Shown here one piece after another: positions 12,703-23,891 of a DNA stretch of 64,000 nt. The notes under the pieces are model-generated. The model was not told where the DNA came from. It did no database searches and saw only the letters and a program-made list of their open reading frames with translations. The position numbers and the translations under genes were made by a program. Origin of the DNA: Lactifluus volemus (lineage: Eukaryota > Basidiomycota > Agaricomycetes > Russulales > Russulaceae); the NCBI GenBank assembly GCA_022376515.1, contig WTXI01000003.1, positions 186,001 to 250,000 of the forward strand, written 5' to 3'. The number at the start of each line of letters is the position of its first letter. Position 1 is the first letter of the stretch.

Positions 12703-15347
12703 TAGTGTTGCGGGGGCTTGCGGCTATTGACAGCTTAGCCGTAAGCCGGAGCCGGCTTATCCTTAGCCGGATGTAGCCGAGCCCAGGCTAGCCCCCATTT
12801 TAGTTAGACTGTAGACGGCTTCCAATCACAACTGAGCCCGGCTAAGCCTACCCGAAAGCCGGGGCTGGTCACATGATCTATTTCAACCAAGACGTGGCAA
12901 CTCGGTATCGCTTCCCCCATGCGCTCTCCTCTGTCACCACGTTCCCCCACTTCTCTATCCCCTCTGTCGCTGGTAGGTTTTCATCACTGCTGGATCATCA
13001 TTTGCTAATTGAATGAGTTGCAGTTCATGGAGTCTCAAGGCTGTACACATAGTTATGTTGGCCAAGACCCCTCTGGAGTGACAAAGCTGGTCGCTCTATC
13101 CCCCCCTGGCTGTGGCGGGCTTGGCATTGCACACTGCATGCAAAGTCTACTCTAAACACCCTTCTCCTGTCCTTGACACCAGCCGCATTGCCGACCCCGA
13201 GGCTGAGGCCTTTGGGATGACCCCTCGTCATTGCAGGAGCAACCCCAGCTGGCTCGTAATTGCCACGCCTCGCTTCCCATGAAGGGCAGTGCCCACTCCT
13301 CGTCAGTGTCCAAGCTTATGCTCTCAATCCTTGCCTAAATCACTTACCACCCCAAGCTAGAGCGGACCCCACCACTACAACACAGAATTCCTCAGGGGAC
13401 GATGCAACCGCCGGTGGTAGAAGCTTGTTGTGCGGGTGGGGTGGAGCTAGGGGCAACAGGTACTACCTGCTGCTGCATTGTCGTCGCCTGTGCTGCTGCG
13501 GATGTAGTTGCCGCTGGTGTCGCGACGATGGTTGACATGGGCGCCGGAGTCGGCTCTGTGGGTGCGCTACTCGCGCACAAGACTGATGATGCGCGCAGCG
13601 TGTCATGCGGAATCGCTATTCTCGAGACGATGGTGCAGCGCGGGGGCAACATGTGTCATGATGCCGTTCAGACCCTCTGCCGGCTCGTCTCTGCGCCGCG
13701 CGGACTCGAACCGTTGACCAAGCAGAAACAAGAAGAGGAGGACAACGAGGGAGAGGAAGAAGGACGCGAGTGGGAGTGGGCGAAACTACTCCCCGCTCGC
13801 TTGTTCAGCGCCGATCCGGGCCTACTCTCTCTGGACACACGTGCACGTAATACTCCCTACCGAAGCCCTCAGTGCATCCGCGAGCAAATCGCTGCTCACG
13901 TGGCTCATGGAGAAAGAGCCCGGAATTGTGTGGGAGACCGATACGCCGCACGACGCACGCACGCAGTGGGCCATGCTCTGCGTCGAGGTTATCATGCGCA
14001 GCGCTCCTTCCCCGTCGTCGTCGTCGTCGACACCGCTCCTCCGCGTGTTTTGGGGCGGCGCTAGCAGCAGGCGCAGGACATGGGACTGGCCCGCAGACGT
14101 GCGTGCGCTTGTGTGGCGCACGTTTGCGGAGCGGTGGAGGGCGCTTGCGAAAGGGTGGGAAGAAGCCCCGGTACTCCTTAGCGTGCCATTTGCGTCAGTG
14201 TGCTCCGTCTTTCCCTTTGCTTCTGCTGCTAATTTGGAATTCGTAAATAGTGACACGGATGGATGGGAGATGAGCACGGAAGATCTCGATGTGTGGGACG
14301 CGATGTTGCAGTCTTGTCTCGAATACGTGCTCGATGAGGGTGCGGACGCCGCGCGTGTACTTGATCACGTCGCGGGCACCATCGCGAGCACGCATATCCC
14401 AACCGGCGCGTCTGCCACGTGCGCGGCGGACATACTGCTTGGCCATCTCGAGGTATCTCTGTCGCCGCAACCACATGACGCAGCACCTGCACTGTTGCTG
14501 GCGTTTGTGAACGACACGTTGGTCAGCACGTACCTGCCCGAGCCCCAGGACAAGGTAGTGTCCATGTGGCTCTTGCGCGCGGTGAAGAAAGTCGTGGGCG
14601 CGCTCCCTGCCAGGATGCTGTGCGAGGCCGTCAGTGCCTTGCAGGAGGGCCTCGGTGTGTGGGTCGCAGATCAGTACCAGGTGTTCACGATGGAAGAATA
14701 TGCATTCGATATGGGTGGTTTCCCTTTTTTCGTTTTTCACCCTTCACTCACGCTGGGTTGCCTGGTTCTGACAGCACAGCAACAGGTGACCTCGTTGGCA
14801 GTACAGAGCTCTGCTGCACCATCGAATGCCGCCCCCTCGCAACAACCATGTTGACCTTGGCCTTTGTCATGACCAAAGGTGGCCAGGCTATCACCAGCAT
14901 ACTCGTTGTCTACCCAGATCTGTATGCTGTCCCCCCGTTTCCCCACCTGGACCCGAACCAGTTGCAAAGCGAAGTAAGCGGTGTGCTGAGTCGTTCAAAG
15001 GCTGTGTTGGGCGCGCCAAGCGGGGCCATGATCGACCATGGCCAACGGAGCAGCATACCCCCACTTTTGCCACATTGTTGAGTGATTTATCGACCCTCGC
15101 CCTCCTGGTCTTCCCCATCTGGCATGCACACACCGTGGAGTTCTCGAGTGTCTGAAGTAGTATTACATAATGAGTTTGAGTTTGAGACTAAGCCAGACTA
15201 AGCCAACGAGCCTTATGCTCTAAGCTGTGGCTTAGCCTTGGCTAAAGGGCCTGGCTAAGGTGGCTCGGCTTAATCTGGCAAGCCGATGCCATGGCTAAAT
15301 GCGGCTCGGCTCCGGCTAGCTCCGGCTCGTCGAGCCCCGCAACACTA
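12703..15347. mobile_element. non-autonomous hAT-like DNA transposon nested in the LINE
   Basis: The termini are inverted repeats, TAGTGTTGCGGGG at the left end and its complement at the right end, flanked by an exact 8-bp direct repeat TCCTCGTC at 12695-12702 and 15348-15355. An 8-bp duplication with a TAGTGTTG-type end is the hAT signature. Both subterminal regions (12715-12860 and 15175-15340) are packed with short GGCTTAGCC/AGCCGG-type motifs in both orientations, as expected of transposase-binding sites. Skipping the element restores the LINE reading frame across the junction, which confirms the boundaries. No hAT transposase (BED finger, DDE, C-terminal dimerisation motif) is visible; the interior holds a host-like gene instead. 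It must have been moved by an enzyme encoded elsewhere. Confidence 0.9.
13402..14854 (+). pseudogene. captured host-gene segment inside the hAT element, possibly Rif1-like
   Basis: Two overlapping frames (13402-13850 and 13841-14854) look like one helical, Leu/Ala-rich eukaryotic protein: GIAILETMVQRGG, then WAKLLPARLFSADPGLLSLD, then VWDAMLQSCLEYVLDEGAD, FVNDTLVSTYLPEPQDKVV and SMWLLRAVKKVVGALP. The style recalls HEAT-repeat N-terminal regions of fungal Rif1-type telomere and replication-timing proteins, but that name is tentative. Nothing resembles a transposase. The frame changes near 13840, by either an intron or an indel, and the reading ends near the TSD-side subterminal repeats. Codon use is GC-rich and unlike the AT-leaning flanks. 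A captured, possibly still transcribed, gene fragment is the simplest reading. Confidence 0.45.
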
Positions 15348-15832
15348 TCCTCGTCCACTGTCGCGAAAAACCGGTCAACACGATTTGGGCCCTAGCACGC
15401 ACGACCTGGCCCCACTCACCCGACTCCTGGCCACAGATCAACCTAGGCATCATCCTAGGCTGTGGATCCATCACGGTACCCCAAGCCCAAGGAAACGAAG
15501 CTCACCAGAACGACAGATCCCCTGACCTGAGAGGCGCCACTCGCCTTCTTCAAATCCTCATTTCTGAATCAGCCCACCTGATCTGGGTCCTCCGGTGTGA
15601 GCGCGTTATCCAAGAACGCAGCCATAACGAAAACGAGATTAAAACACGGTGGTACAAAGCCATCAACACAAGACTCACCAATGATAGGATCACGGCTACA
15701 AAAATAAAACGAAACCAGAAGTTCACCAGAACAGTTTCCCACACCTGGGATCTCATCCTACGACAGCATGGGGAACCCCCATACAACTGGCTCCATAATC
15801 GTGAGGTTTTAGTGGGTAGGAGGCCACCATAG

Positions 15833-16048
15833 CTGACCCCAGGTGAAGTGGCCTGAGTCCCACACTATCCCTTTTTCTAGGGATGTGCGTAAATGCATTT
15901 TCGTCCTCTCCCCGGTCCACCGGCCCGGCTCCAGCGCGCTAAGATAAGCTGATGGTAAATCTCCTGATACTTAGCACTTTATTTAGGTAGTTAGCGTCTA
16001 GTTAACTCCCCAATAAAAAGCGCTTTCCAAAAAAAAAAAAAAAAAAAA
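15833..16048 (+). other. 3' untranslated region and poly(A) tail of the LINE
   Basis: The sequence from the LINE stop codon to the poly(A) run at 16029-16049 recurs almost unchanged at 30070-30278, next to a second tail. This defines the family's 3' end. Confidence 0.8.
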
Positions 16049-16060
16049 AGCTCAGGTGTT

Positions 16061-18741
16061 TGTGTAAGGCAGCTTACAACACAAAGCACACAATGCTGCA
16101 GTTCTGTGTTGTGCGCGTCAACACAGCGCAGAACCCTTGAGTGGAAGAACATAAGTCAGTTATTCGTTCAAATTCTACGACGAGCAGATGTTTGCTTACC
16201 AGACTTGGCTTCGAGTTCGCAGGGATATATATCAAACTTCAATGCTTCTTCTTACTAGGCATTCCGTCATTGTCAAGACCTATTAGAAGCGTTTATTAAA
16301 CAGTGTCAGGCATAAGTTGACGTACCAAGGTTTGGGTCGCTTAGCATCCACAGAACTCCATTTATGCGTCGCAGAGACATGGCATGTGACGAAGGATTGC
16401 GGTAATGGCCGTCGAAATGAGCCCGTGCGACAAGCACCCGGGCGTTGGGCACGTGAGCCGGTGCCGTGCATCTGGAGGCACCAACTCAACTCAAACCAGT
16501 CCACAAGTTGGGCCAGCAGGCAAGTGACTCAGGCCTCATTGGAGCAGTAGTCAGCAAGCCCGAGACCTGGCCAGAGGCTCCGTGAACATGATGGACACCG
16601 TGACAAGCGCAACAGATGGGGATGGATTTTAAACTGGCTGCATTGAAGAGAACTGGTGACGGGAATGGTTTGTATGATAGGACTCAGACTCGGAAATCGT
16701 CTCGGAGAGATATGACGTGTCACTCTTGAATCGTTAGAGCCGCTCCGCACGGGCTGTCAATTGGCGTGACAACCGCATACAGTAGGAATGTCCGGGATCA
16801 CTGTCCCCTGCCCCTTCCGATGAGTAAGTCCGATTTGCACTCCTGTCTGTCACAATTGTGTCCACCACATTTGTGGAGCATACTGGCGGGGTCTCGGGCT
16901 TGCTGATCTGCTGTTCCCAGTGAGGCTTAACTCAGAGTCACCTGCCCCTGGACTGAGTTGTGGACTGGTTTGAGTTGGCACCTCAGAGTCCCTCCCTCTT
17001 GATCTGTCAGTGCACGGGCACTCGCGTAAATGCCTGGGCTTGTCGCAATTTCGGCACTTCTCCCTTCTTGCCAAATGTGACCGCGAGAGCTTCGTCATGC
17101 TGGTTTTCCGTCTCCTTGCTTGCCTCCGGAAGAGGGTCTGCTGGTTGTTGCCAACGCAGATTCTTCGCCCGCTTCCGCCTCCTCACAGATGTAGCTGGTA
17201 TTAGTGAGGGAGTTGATAGGGACAGATTTATAGGAGTCAGAGATGCGAGACCTGGTCAGCAACTGGGATGCGAAATGAGCAAACTCACTCGGGGCCCAGG
17301 ATGCTACGGAGAGCAGTGTGTTGTCCTTGCACTAGCCAAGGCATAAAGCTATCGAATATATAAAGGGCCAAAAGCCGTCACAGCGAAAATTTACGAGGGT
17401 GGCGATCGGGTATCAGGCATGCGCCAGAGTTTGTGCGACACTTGCGATCATACCTTATTATGTCAAAGTAGCATATAGTCTTTCAAGTTCTAGTCCATTC
17501 TGTGTACAGAGTCAGGTACTAAGTGGTGTCAATTAAGAGATTAAAGTCAGGGCAGTTCCTGCGCTCTCAACGGGAATGGCGTCGGATGGATGCATGGGCA
17601 TGACTCAGTTGTAACCTACCACACCGACCGTCAGCGGCCTCGTTCTCGCCTTTATGTTCCTCCTCCTCCACAGCTTTGGCTGTCTCGTCCTCCCCGGGCT
17701 CGTGCACACCCATTCCTTCAGCCTCCTGCGCAATCCCAAGGACAGACGTCTAAATGGTGTCGCCGGGGAGCCAGTCCTGTTCACGCCTGTCGGATCGCCT
17801 CGGGTGAATTCGGGTAGGCATGTAAATGGCACCCTTTATGTTTTACCCGAAGTCCTCAGGAGGTTTGTTGAGTTTTATACCCCCGATCTTAGTGGCCTCG
17901 TGAATGTCTCACGCAAAGCCTCATGCAACGATCGTTGAGAAAGAGTGTGTTGGGGAAAGGCACGTGCACCGAAGGGTGACGTCACAGTGGGCAATCAGGG
18001 GGATGGTGTTGCCAGATACGCATTCCAGAAACAGCATCTCTAGTACTCGCCTAGGCCGCGGTTTGGTTGGTGCGAGGGGTACTTCACGGGTACGATAATC
18101 TGGCTTTCGCATCTGCAGACTGAAGACATGAAAAGCCAACTTGGGGCGTGACATGCGGGTCGAGTCAGCGTCGTCATGGCCATGATGCGGCCTGGGAAAT
18201 CGAGGCCCTCACACTTCTGGCGTTCGACGGCATTCACGACGGTTAAGGCTGGTGGAACGCTGACAGTGAAGGCTAGCAGAATGATGCAGGGCGAGCACGG
18301 GATTATAGCTGGTGGAATGGAAAGTGGTGATGAATGAGAGGCGGAGACAAAATTGGTGGGGTAAGGGACAGTAACGGCCAGCGGTAGTTCCACCGTCACG
18401 GTGACGTCTGCAGTGCAACTAGGTCATGCGTTCTTGCATGCAAACCAATGTTCTGCGCTTCAGTTGAAAGGTGAGAAGCAAAGATCAAAATCTATACACA
18501 GAATGGGTGTAGAGAAACCAGACCTTGGTGTGAGGTTTGTCATTCATCCTAGGTCACCGGTGGTGGCACTCGGGACTCGGAGTGGCGTCGCGGTACCGTG
18601 ATCGGCTATCACGGTCGAAACGACTGTACGGGCGTCTTCGGACGAAAGGCCGAATAATATGCTAAGCCAAGGGAGGGCGGTGACGAGGTGAGGGAGACAA
18701 TGGACTCGGAGAGCGAGACAACTTGAAAGTTAGTCATTATT
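16061..18741. other. gene-poor stretch with retroelement-like inverted repeats
   Basis: No confident gene. Open frames between 17590 and 18600 are short and have no recognisable motif. The only structured part is the pair of related inverted segments at about 16480-16600 and 16870-17000, listed separately. Confidence 0.5.
16480..17000. repeat. imperfect inverted repeat made of two gag-like fragments
   Basis: The sequence at 16480-16600 and the reverse complement of 16870-17000 share blocks such as AACTCAAACCAGTCCACAA and TCAGCAAGCCCGAGACC with small gaps. Read on the minus strand, 17098-16850 contains CRNCDKPRHLRECPC, close to a CCHC zinc knuckle (one residue short before the last Cys), preceded and followed by Ser/Pro/Gln-rich sequence. 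Two decayed retroelement gag fragments placed head to head is the likely origin. Confidence 0.45.
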
Positions 18742-20241
18742 ATGTCTGCTCTCAACCAAAAACTCTTCGCTGCCCTCGCTTCTCGCCAAGACCGGGAAAT
18801 CCGTCGCCGACTCCCTTCGCCTTCTCTCTCAATTTCGTCTTCTTCGACCCACCACAATGCCGCCTCAACCGTCCCAGCCGACTTTTCCTCCAACGACTAC
18901 CTCTCCCTCGCGACCTCGCGACTCCTTCGCGAGCGCGTCCTCGCAGCTCTACACGCAGCACCTTCGATCCTCGGCTCAGGCGGTTCACGTCTGCTCGTAT
19001 ACAATCACGCACACGCAACACTAGAAACGCGACTGGCGCAGACCTTCAATACACCTGCCGCACTCCTCTTCAACTCGGGTTTCGACGCCAACGCGGGCTT
19101 TTTTGCGTGCGTGCCACAGCTGGGCGACGCGGTACTCTACGACGCTGCCATCCATGCCTCAGTACATGACGGTATACGCGCTCACGTATCATCCCGACCC
19201 TACGCCGACCATTCGCTCACAATGATACATGTGCGCTGCGTGCTACGCTCCTGGCGCTCCAAAGTGAGAACGCGATGATGAGGCAAGGCAAGAGCAGCGT
19301 TTTCGTCGCAGTCGAGAGCGTTTATAGTATGGATGGCACCGTCTCGCCTCTCCGCGAGATGCTGGACATCATGGATGAGGTATTTCCGGCTGGAAATGCG
19401 CATATGTTCGTCGATGAGGCTCACGCGACGGGGATATACGGACCTGGGGGTCGTGGGATCGTGGCGCTGCTCGGGCTGGAGGACCGTGTCACGGCACGAT
19501 TACACACGTTTGGTAAGGCGCTCGCTGCGTCCGGTGGTGCGTGTGCCCTTGGTATGCGCCTGGGTCTCTGTTTTATTGACGAGGGCGGTACAGCGGTGTT
19601 GTTGACGAGTACGCTGATTCGGGATTACTTGCTCAACTACGCACGTCCATTGATCTACACGACTTCTCTCAGCAATACCGCCATAATTGCTGCTTCGTGC
19701 TCCTTTGACATTCTCGAGGATGGCACAGCAAAAAAGGTACCTGTTCCCTTGTGCTACCCCACCTATAAAGCTAAACCGTATACATATTTCTGCTGCGAAG
19801 CTCGCCGCGCGCGTTCTTGAACATTCGACATACCTCCAAGAGCGCCTCCGCACCTCTCTCGCCGCCTCATCCATACCACCTCACATCCTCTCTCTCCCAG
19901 GCCATCTCCGACAACCCTCGATGATACAACCTCCAACGCCGATCATACCGCTTTTGACATGCGGCGCACACGCTCTGTCCGCTTACCTCCTCGCGCAAGG
20001 TCTCAACGCAAGACCGATCACCTGGCCCACGGTGCCAAAAGGCACAGACCGAGTGCGAGTATGTCTCCATGCGGGAAACACACGGGCAGAGCTCGATGCG
20101 CTCGTTGACTCGGCGATTTCGTGGGCTGCGGAAGCCGCTCAGGAGGAAAGAGCCAGTCAAAAAGGGGAGCGACTTGGAGTCGCAGAGGGAACGCGTGGCC
20201 TAGGCCGAAATGGGGGTGAACGGTTGCAATCAAAATTGTAG
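18742..20241 (+). CDS. 8-amino-7-oxononanoate synthase-like PLP enzyme (BioF family)
   Basis: Pyridoxal-phosphate enzyme of the alpha-oxoamine synthase group, which condenses an acyl thioester with an amino acid; biotin-type KAPA synthesis is the likeliest role. Exons: 18742-19536, 19594-19736, 19801-20241. Motifs in order: FSSNDYLSLATS, GSGGSRLLVYNHA, LFNSGFDANAGFF, DAAIHASVHDGIRA, VESVYSMDGTVSPL, HMFVDEAHATGIYG, the PLP-lysine segment HTFGKALAASG, and LIYTTSLSNT. One base is missing near 19174: frame continuity demands RRPFAHNDTCALRA downstream, reached only by a one-base shift. The 3' exon ends in an unusual Glu/Gly-rich tail. A degraded copy of its last exon lies at 28565-28770. Confidence 0.85.
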
Positions 20242-20537
20242 TATACAAGAGATTTACGACTTCACTGTCGTGACATGATTCACATTGAGAAATTAATGTA
20301 TTGTGTAGTTAACAGGGATTGATACAGATTTTAAGAAATTAGTGACTCTTTGTAGACAACATTGTGGGTTCAGTTCTTGGTTCAGTGCGCATATGTTAAC
20401 GACATTGAAAGTTCCAAACTAGAGCAATTGCATGGGTAAGTCTGATTCAGTGTTCGTGGCCAAGTCAGTTCCACATTTGAAGAGAAGTTACGCGAGTTTT
20501 GTATGATTATTTATCCACCTAGACTCAATTAACGAGA

Positions 20538-20746
20538 CGTCTAGTCTAGCATACGTTTGGCATTCACATCGGCCTCGTCTCGTAATTTACTACTACAGTA
20601 GTATAAACAGGCCTTCAGCTCCAAATCGGCTCCAATCTCTAGATATAGCTGCACACACTCGCATTCCTGTACTGTGACATGCAGCATGCAACGGAGTTCA
20701 AAGTCCAGTCATACAGATGAGTAAGATGGATAGAAAGTGAGATGGG
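20538..20746 (+). repeat. direct repeat, left copy
   Basis: About 210 bases that recur in diverged form at 23892-24156. Shared blocks include CGTCTAGTCTAGCATAC, ATTCACATCG, CTGTGACATGCAGCATGCAA (ACCGTGACATGCAGCATGC in the other copy) and CATACAGATGAGT. The two copies bracket the NACHT and F-box genes. There is no coding potential. Confidence 0.7.
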
Positions 20747-21009
20747 AAGGCATGTAACTCAGGCTGTATCAGTGCCCCCACCTGTATCAGCTGAGACCCC
20801 ATAGCCCTCATGATGTTTGTCCTTTATTAAAGGATAGCAGAGGCAAATAGTAGCACCACTTGTAGCTAAACTGCAGCATGAGGACAGTCTGTAGTTTGAC
20901 ATTAGGGGAGTATGCAGTAGACAGAATCGACTGAAATTGAGACTGAAATCCACCGAAAAAAAAAACCAAATTTCACTCTCAATTTCATCTACTGCCAGTG
21001 CGTACTCCC

Positions 21010-21928
21010 CTATTGCGTTATAAAAATGATTTTAAAATAAAATAATAAAATAATAAAAAAAACTTGAAAGAGCAATCTCCGCATATTTGCATCCGAATAA
21101 ACCACCGACTTGACATATTTGACAATGTCTTCGTTTTGGCCACTTTCGTTGCAACCGATTTGAAAGGATGCGAATAGGTCAAGAGTGTATAGTCGTGTGC
21201 CCTTGGGTCGACCTGTGACACAGACGTGGAGATGCGGGAGACGTAGGCCAACAAGATCCTTCACAAGGCTCAGGATCTTCTCCTGTGGAGATGACACGTA
21301 TGGATATGCATGTGGAACCTCATCGAGTGCGTCCAAGAAAAGGTAAATGGGGCGTTCAAATTGAGAGAACATCTCCTTCAAGCATTTTGTCAAAGCATCG
21401 TCACAGACAGTTGCTGCGTCATCGGGGTGAGCAGAATGGAGGCGGGATAGTACGTCACAACAAATATCGGATTGAGCGGAGAGCTGAAGGAGTAGGGAAA
21501 GGAGTAGGTTCCTGTAACTCTTCTTGTCTTCTTCACGAAAGTCGACATAACCCATGGAAGCTAATCCCGCATCACACAGGGACGTGATTTCTTGAATTAT
21601 TGCAGAGCTGATCAATGTCGTCAGTTTAGGTAGTATCGGGTTGGGAAACAACCAACCACTGGCACGTGATGTACTTTCCCAAGCCAGCTGCAAGACAGGA
21701 AGCTGTAAAATATGCAGCTTTCAGGGGGATGAACGACGCACGTTTTCCATATATCCACACTAACAGAAGAGAAGGAGTCGACTTCCATGCTTCGCACATT
21801 TTGCCTTCTAAGGGCGACTCTCTCGTTCCCTCATGATGAGACCTGCAGGCAATATAGTGATTTATCAAGGGATCTGGCGGAGAGAGCCACTTCCGAAGCT
21901 CCTGCCACCGTTGCTTCCCTTTAAGCAC
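21010..21928 (-). pseudogene. NACHT (STAND NTPase) gene fragment
   Basis: Remnant of a fungal NLR-like NACHT protein, a family linked to self/non-self recognition and programmed cell death. Read leftward it has the pre-NACHT segment KGKQRWQELRKWLSPPDP; a P-loop that becomes WIYGKPGLGK if a short intron is removed near 21685-21740; then DKKSYRNLLLSLLLQLS, the Walker B stretch IYLFLDALDE, a sensor-like LHVCVTGRP and KYVKSVVYSD. It stops soon after in a low-complexity Phe/Ile tail at 21010, so the rest of the ATPase and any C-terminal repeats are missing. The Ser/Thr after the P-loop Lys cannot be placed cleanly. Its first segment begins 11 bases beyond the stop of the F-box gene on the same strand. 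Confidence 0.75.
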
Positions 21929-21938
21929 ATTTGACCTG

Positions 21939-23507
21939 TTAGAATTGGCAACAGTGAAGACTAAGGAATGACGAACACTTCATTTCTTGCGTGATTACTT
22001 CCACCTCATGCGCATGTGGTAACACCTCCATAGCAACTTCCTGTTTCAAGGCATCCTTGACGTACAATGCAACGGTCTCGGACGAAAAAAGCCTTGTCAC
22101 TTTACTGAAAGGGCGGAAAAGCTCCAACAGTAGCAAAGGGTCTATATCGTCATGTTCGATTGGAAATGGGAGGGACGCATCAACTTCAAGGTGTCGCACA
22201 TCAGAGACGATAGAAGAAAGATTAGCACAGATCTCCGCCATACAGGATAGCTGCCAATCTAGTGACATGCATCGGACCCGCAAGGTCATTTGACGCCGCG
22301 TTTGTTGAGAAAGGGCGAAGGAAATATCGCTTTCTGACCAATGCAACCGTGCAGAATTATACGACCTTTGCGTGTTTGTGCCGGAAAGAAACTGGACGAG
22401 TTGAGTGGTATCGAAGATGGTAGCCTGATTGAAAAATGTTATATCGATGACCTGGAGCACAGGGGCTTCAGTGCTGAATAAGAGGCACTCCAAATCTTCG
22501 CTAGTACCACAGAATAAAACGGATTTCAGAGCAGGGAGGACGGCGGGGCGCGGTTGTGCATTGACAGGGTTGTTTCCTCCTGACTCGGAGATGAGGCGAG
22601 AAACTGGCGAATGAAAATGGAGGTGGAGTCCTTCGAGGCGGGTCATTCCGGGAAAGAGATTGCGGAGAGCTGTCGACGTGAGATACGGTAGGGTCTCAAG
22701 ATGAAGAGAAACAAGATCCTTGGCAAATGGTAGAAACCGTTGGAGCGCTGGGAATGTAATCCTGGCCACTCGGAGGACACGAAGGCTTGGGAAAGGTCCA
22801 ACGAGAAATTCATTGGGGAGGATAGGATCTTTGTCAGGTTCTCCCACCAGCCCCAGGCATTCTAGCACTGGAAACCGCTTCTGTGCTACTGTGGTCAACT
22901 TTTCCAATAGTGAAGTCGTCACAGTTAGCTGCATTGTGCAAATGCGATCCGGATGTTGAAGCGCGGCAATTACATCGTCTTCATCCACTGGCGGAGGAGT
23001 AAGATCTGAGGACCATACGTATTGCAGGATAATGGGCAACGCTGGCCAACAATCCAAATTCTTCTTGACAGGCGTCCCATGGGTGCAGAAAAGCTGTAGT
23101 TTGAGAGAGCGGGGCGCATCGAATATAATATATCGCCATCTTCGACACACATGGACCAGCCTATGCCAGTTCCACGGGCGACCCCTGTGACCATGTAAAA
23201 GGGAATGGGAAATCGAGTCGAGGCGGTCGAAGCGGAATATTTCCTTAAGCACTTCATCGGGAAGCCTATCAATTGTCGCATGTTGCTTCTCTTCCTCGGC
23301 CTTAGACTCGAATGGGCCATCCGCCGATTCGGATGGTGAAGAACTATGGGTAAGGCAAGGCGAGGTTAATTGAACTACCTCGATTAGAAACAACCGGGAC
23401 GAACAGACTCGGAGGGGTGGAGATATCCCCAGAAAACCTATGTCAGAATTTAACTTGTCGGCCCTACTCAGTAAGAGTTGAATGAAGACGTACCGGTGCG
23501 AGGTCAT
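21939..23507 (-). CDS. F-box/leucine-rich-repeat-like protein
   Basis: Single open frame of 522 residues. F-box motif at about residues 78-135: RLPDEVLKEIFRFDRLDS, then the conserved WHRLVHVCRRWRYIIFDAPR. This region binds Skp1 and brings the protein into an SCF ubiquitin ligase. The remainder has irregular leucine-rich repeats (LRVLRVARITFPALQRFLPF, LVSLHLETLPYLTSTALRNLF) ending in Ser/Cys-rich residues. This is a lineage-expanded family in mushroom-forming fungi, with targets generally unknown. No stop or frameshift is seen. A 5' intron inside the first 60 residues cannot be excluded. The neighbouring CUL1 array encodes the scaffold such a protein would use, though linkage may be chance. 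Confidence 0.85.
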   Translation of the reverse strand: MTSHRYVFIQLLLSRADKLNSDIGFLGISPPLRVCSSRLFLIEVVQLTSPCLTHSSSPSESADGPFESKAEEEKQHATIDRLPDEVLKEIFRFDRLDSISHSLLHGHRGRPWNWHRLVHVCRRWRYIIFDAPRSLKLQLFCTHGTPVKKNLDCWPALPIILQYVWSSDLTPPPVDEDDVIAALQHPDRICTMQLTVTTSLLEKLTTVAQKRFPVLECLGLVGEPDKDPILPNEFLVGPFPSLRVLRVARITFPALQRFLPFAKDLVSLHLETLPYLTSTALRNLFPGMTRLEGLHLHFHSPVSRLISESGGNNPVNAQPRPAVLPALKSVLFCGTSEDLECLLFSTEAPVLQVIDITFFNQATIFDTTQLVQFLSGTNTQRSYNSARLHWSESDISFALSQQTRRQMTLRVRCMSLDWQLSCMAEICANLSSIVSDVRHLEVDASLPFPIEHDDIDPLLLLELFRPFSKVTRLFSSETVALYVKDALKQEVAMEVLPHAHEVEVITQEMKCSSFLSLHCCQF

Positions 23508-23891
23508 GGTTGGGATCGATAGTCCGTTGGCCTACTACCAGTTGTGGCGCAGCCATATATACGTCCATTGAACCAACCACACCAGTAAGGCCCTTAATGG
23601 TTTCAGCTTTACGCCAGGAGGCAACGAGGCCAAGATGTCGTCAATATCTTGTGCACTGGCAGAAAATTATATCCTATGCTAGATTCAAGCAATATATTAT
23701 ATACAATTAGATCATAGGACTCTGGGCATCACTACCCTCCATTCACCCCGACATGTTCACTGGCACGGCCTGGTCCGGCTGCGTGTAGTGCCCTGCACTT
23801 TAGGCGGCTCAACATCGTATCCGCCCGTGACAAGGTCGGCCGCCAGACAAAAGCGGTACTCCGTATGCCACCTAGACACAAGGCGAAGTGG

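Larger units (their letters stand above)
9208..16048 (+). mobile_element. 5'-truncated LINE (non-LTR retrotransposon) with RT and RNase H, interrupted by a DNA transposon
   Basis: The element is bounded by a 12-bp target-site duplication, AGCTCAGGTGTT, at 9196-9207 and 16049-16060, and ends in a poly(A) of about 20 bases. The apurinic-type endonuclease is missing, so insertion was 5'-truncated. Reverse transcriptase motifs follow in order: NYRPITLL near 10040, QAGFIPGRS near 10145, GVRQGDPLSCLAFNLAIEPL near 10430, and the catalytic FFADDTNLYL near 10565. An RNase H domain follows: VYTDGACF near 11915, an Asp in MSDSKYVI near 12110, and GHEGNIGNEESDRLA near 12270. The reading frame breaks near 10220-10245, where an 8-base AGTAGATT insertion sits inside the palm. 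The hAT-like insertion at 12703-15347 splits the C-terminal domain, which resumes at 15348 and stops at 15832. The layout fits Tad1/I-type LINEs with an RNase H. This copy is inactive. Confidence 0.92.

Noticed and set aside
13690..13730. Perfect tRNA B-box-like GGTTCGAGTCC on the minus strand
   Set aside because: Flanking bases do not form a T-stem and no A box lies at the right distance; it sits inside the captured coding segment.
12703..15347. Interpretation of the nested insertion as part of the LINE coding region
   Set aside because: The 8-bp duplication, terminal inverted repeats and restored LINE frame show a separate DNA transposon.
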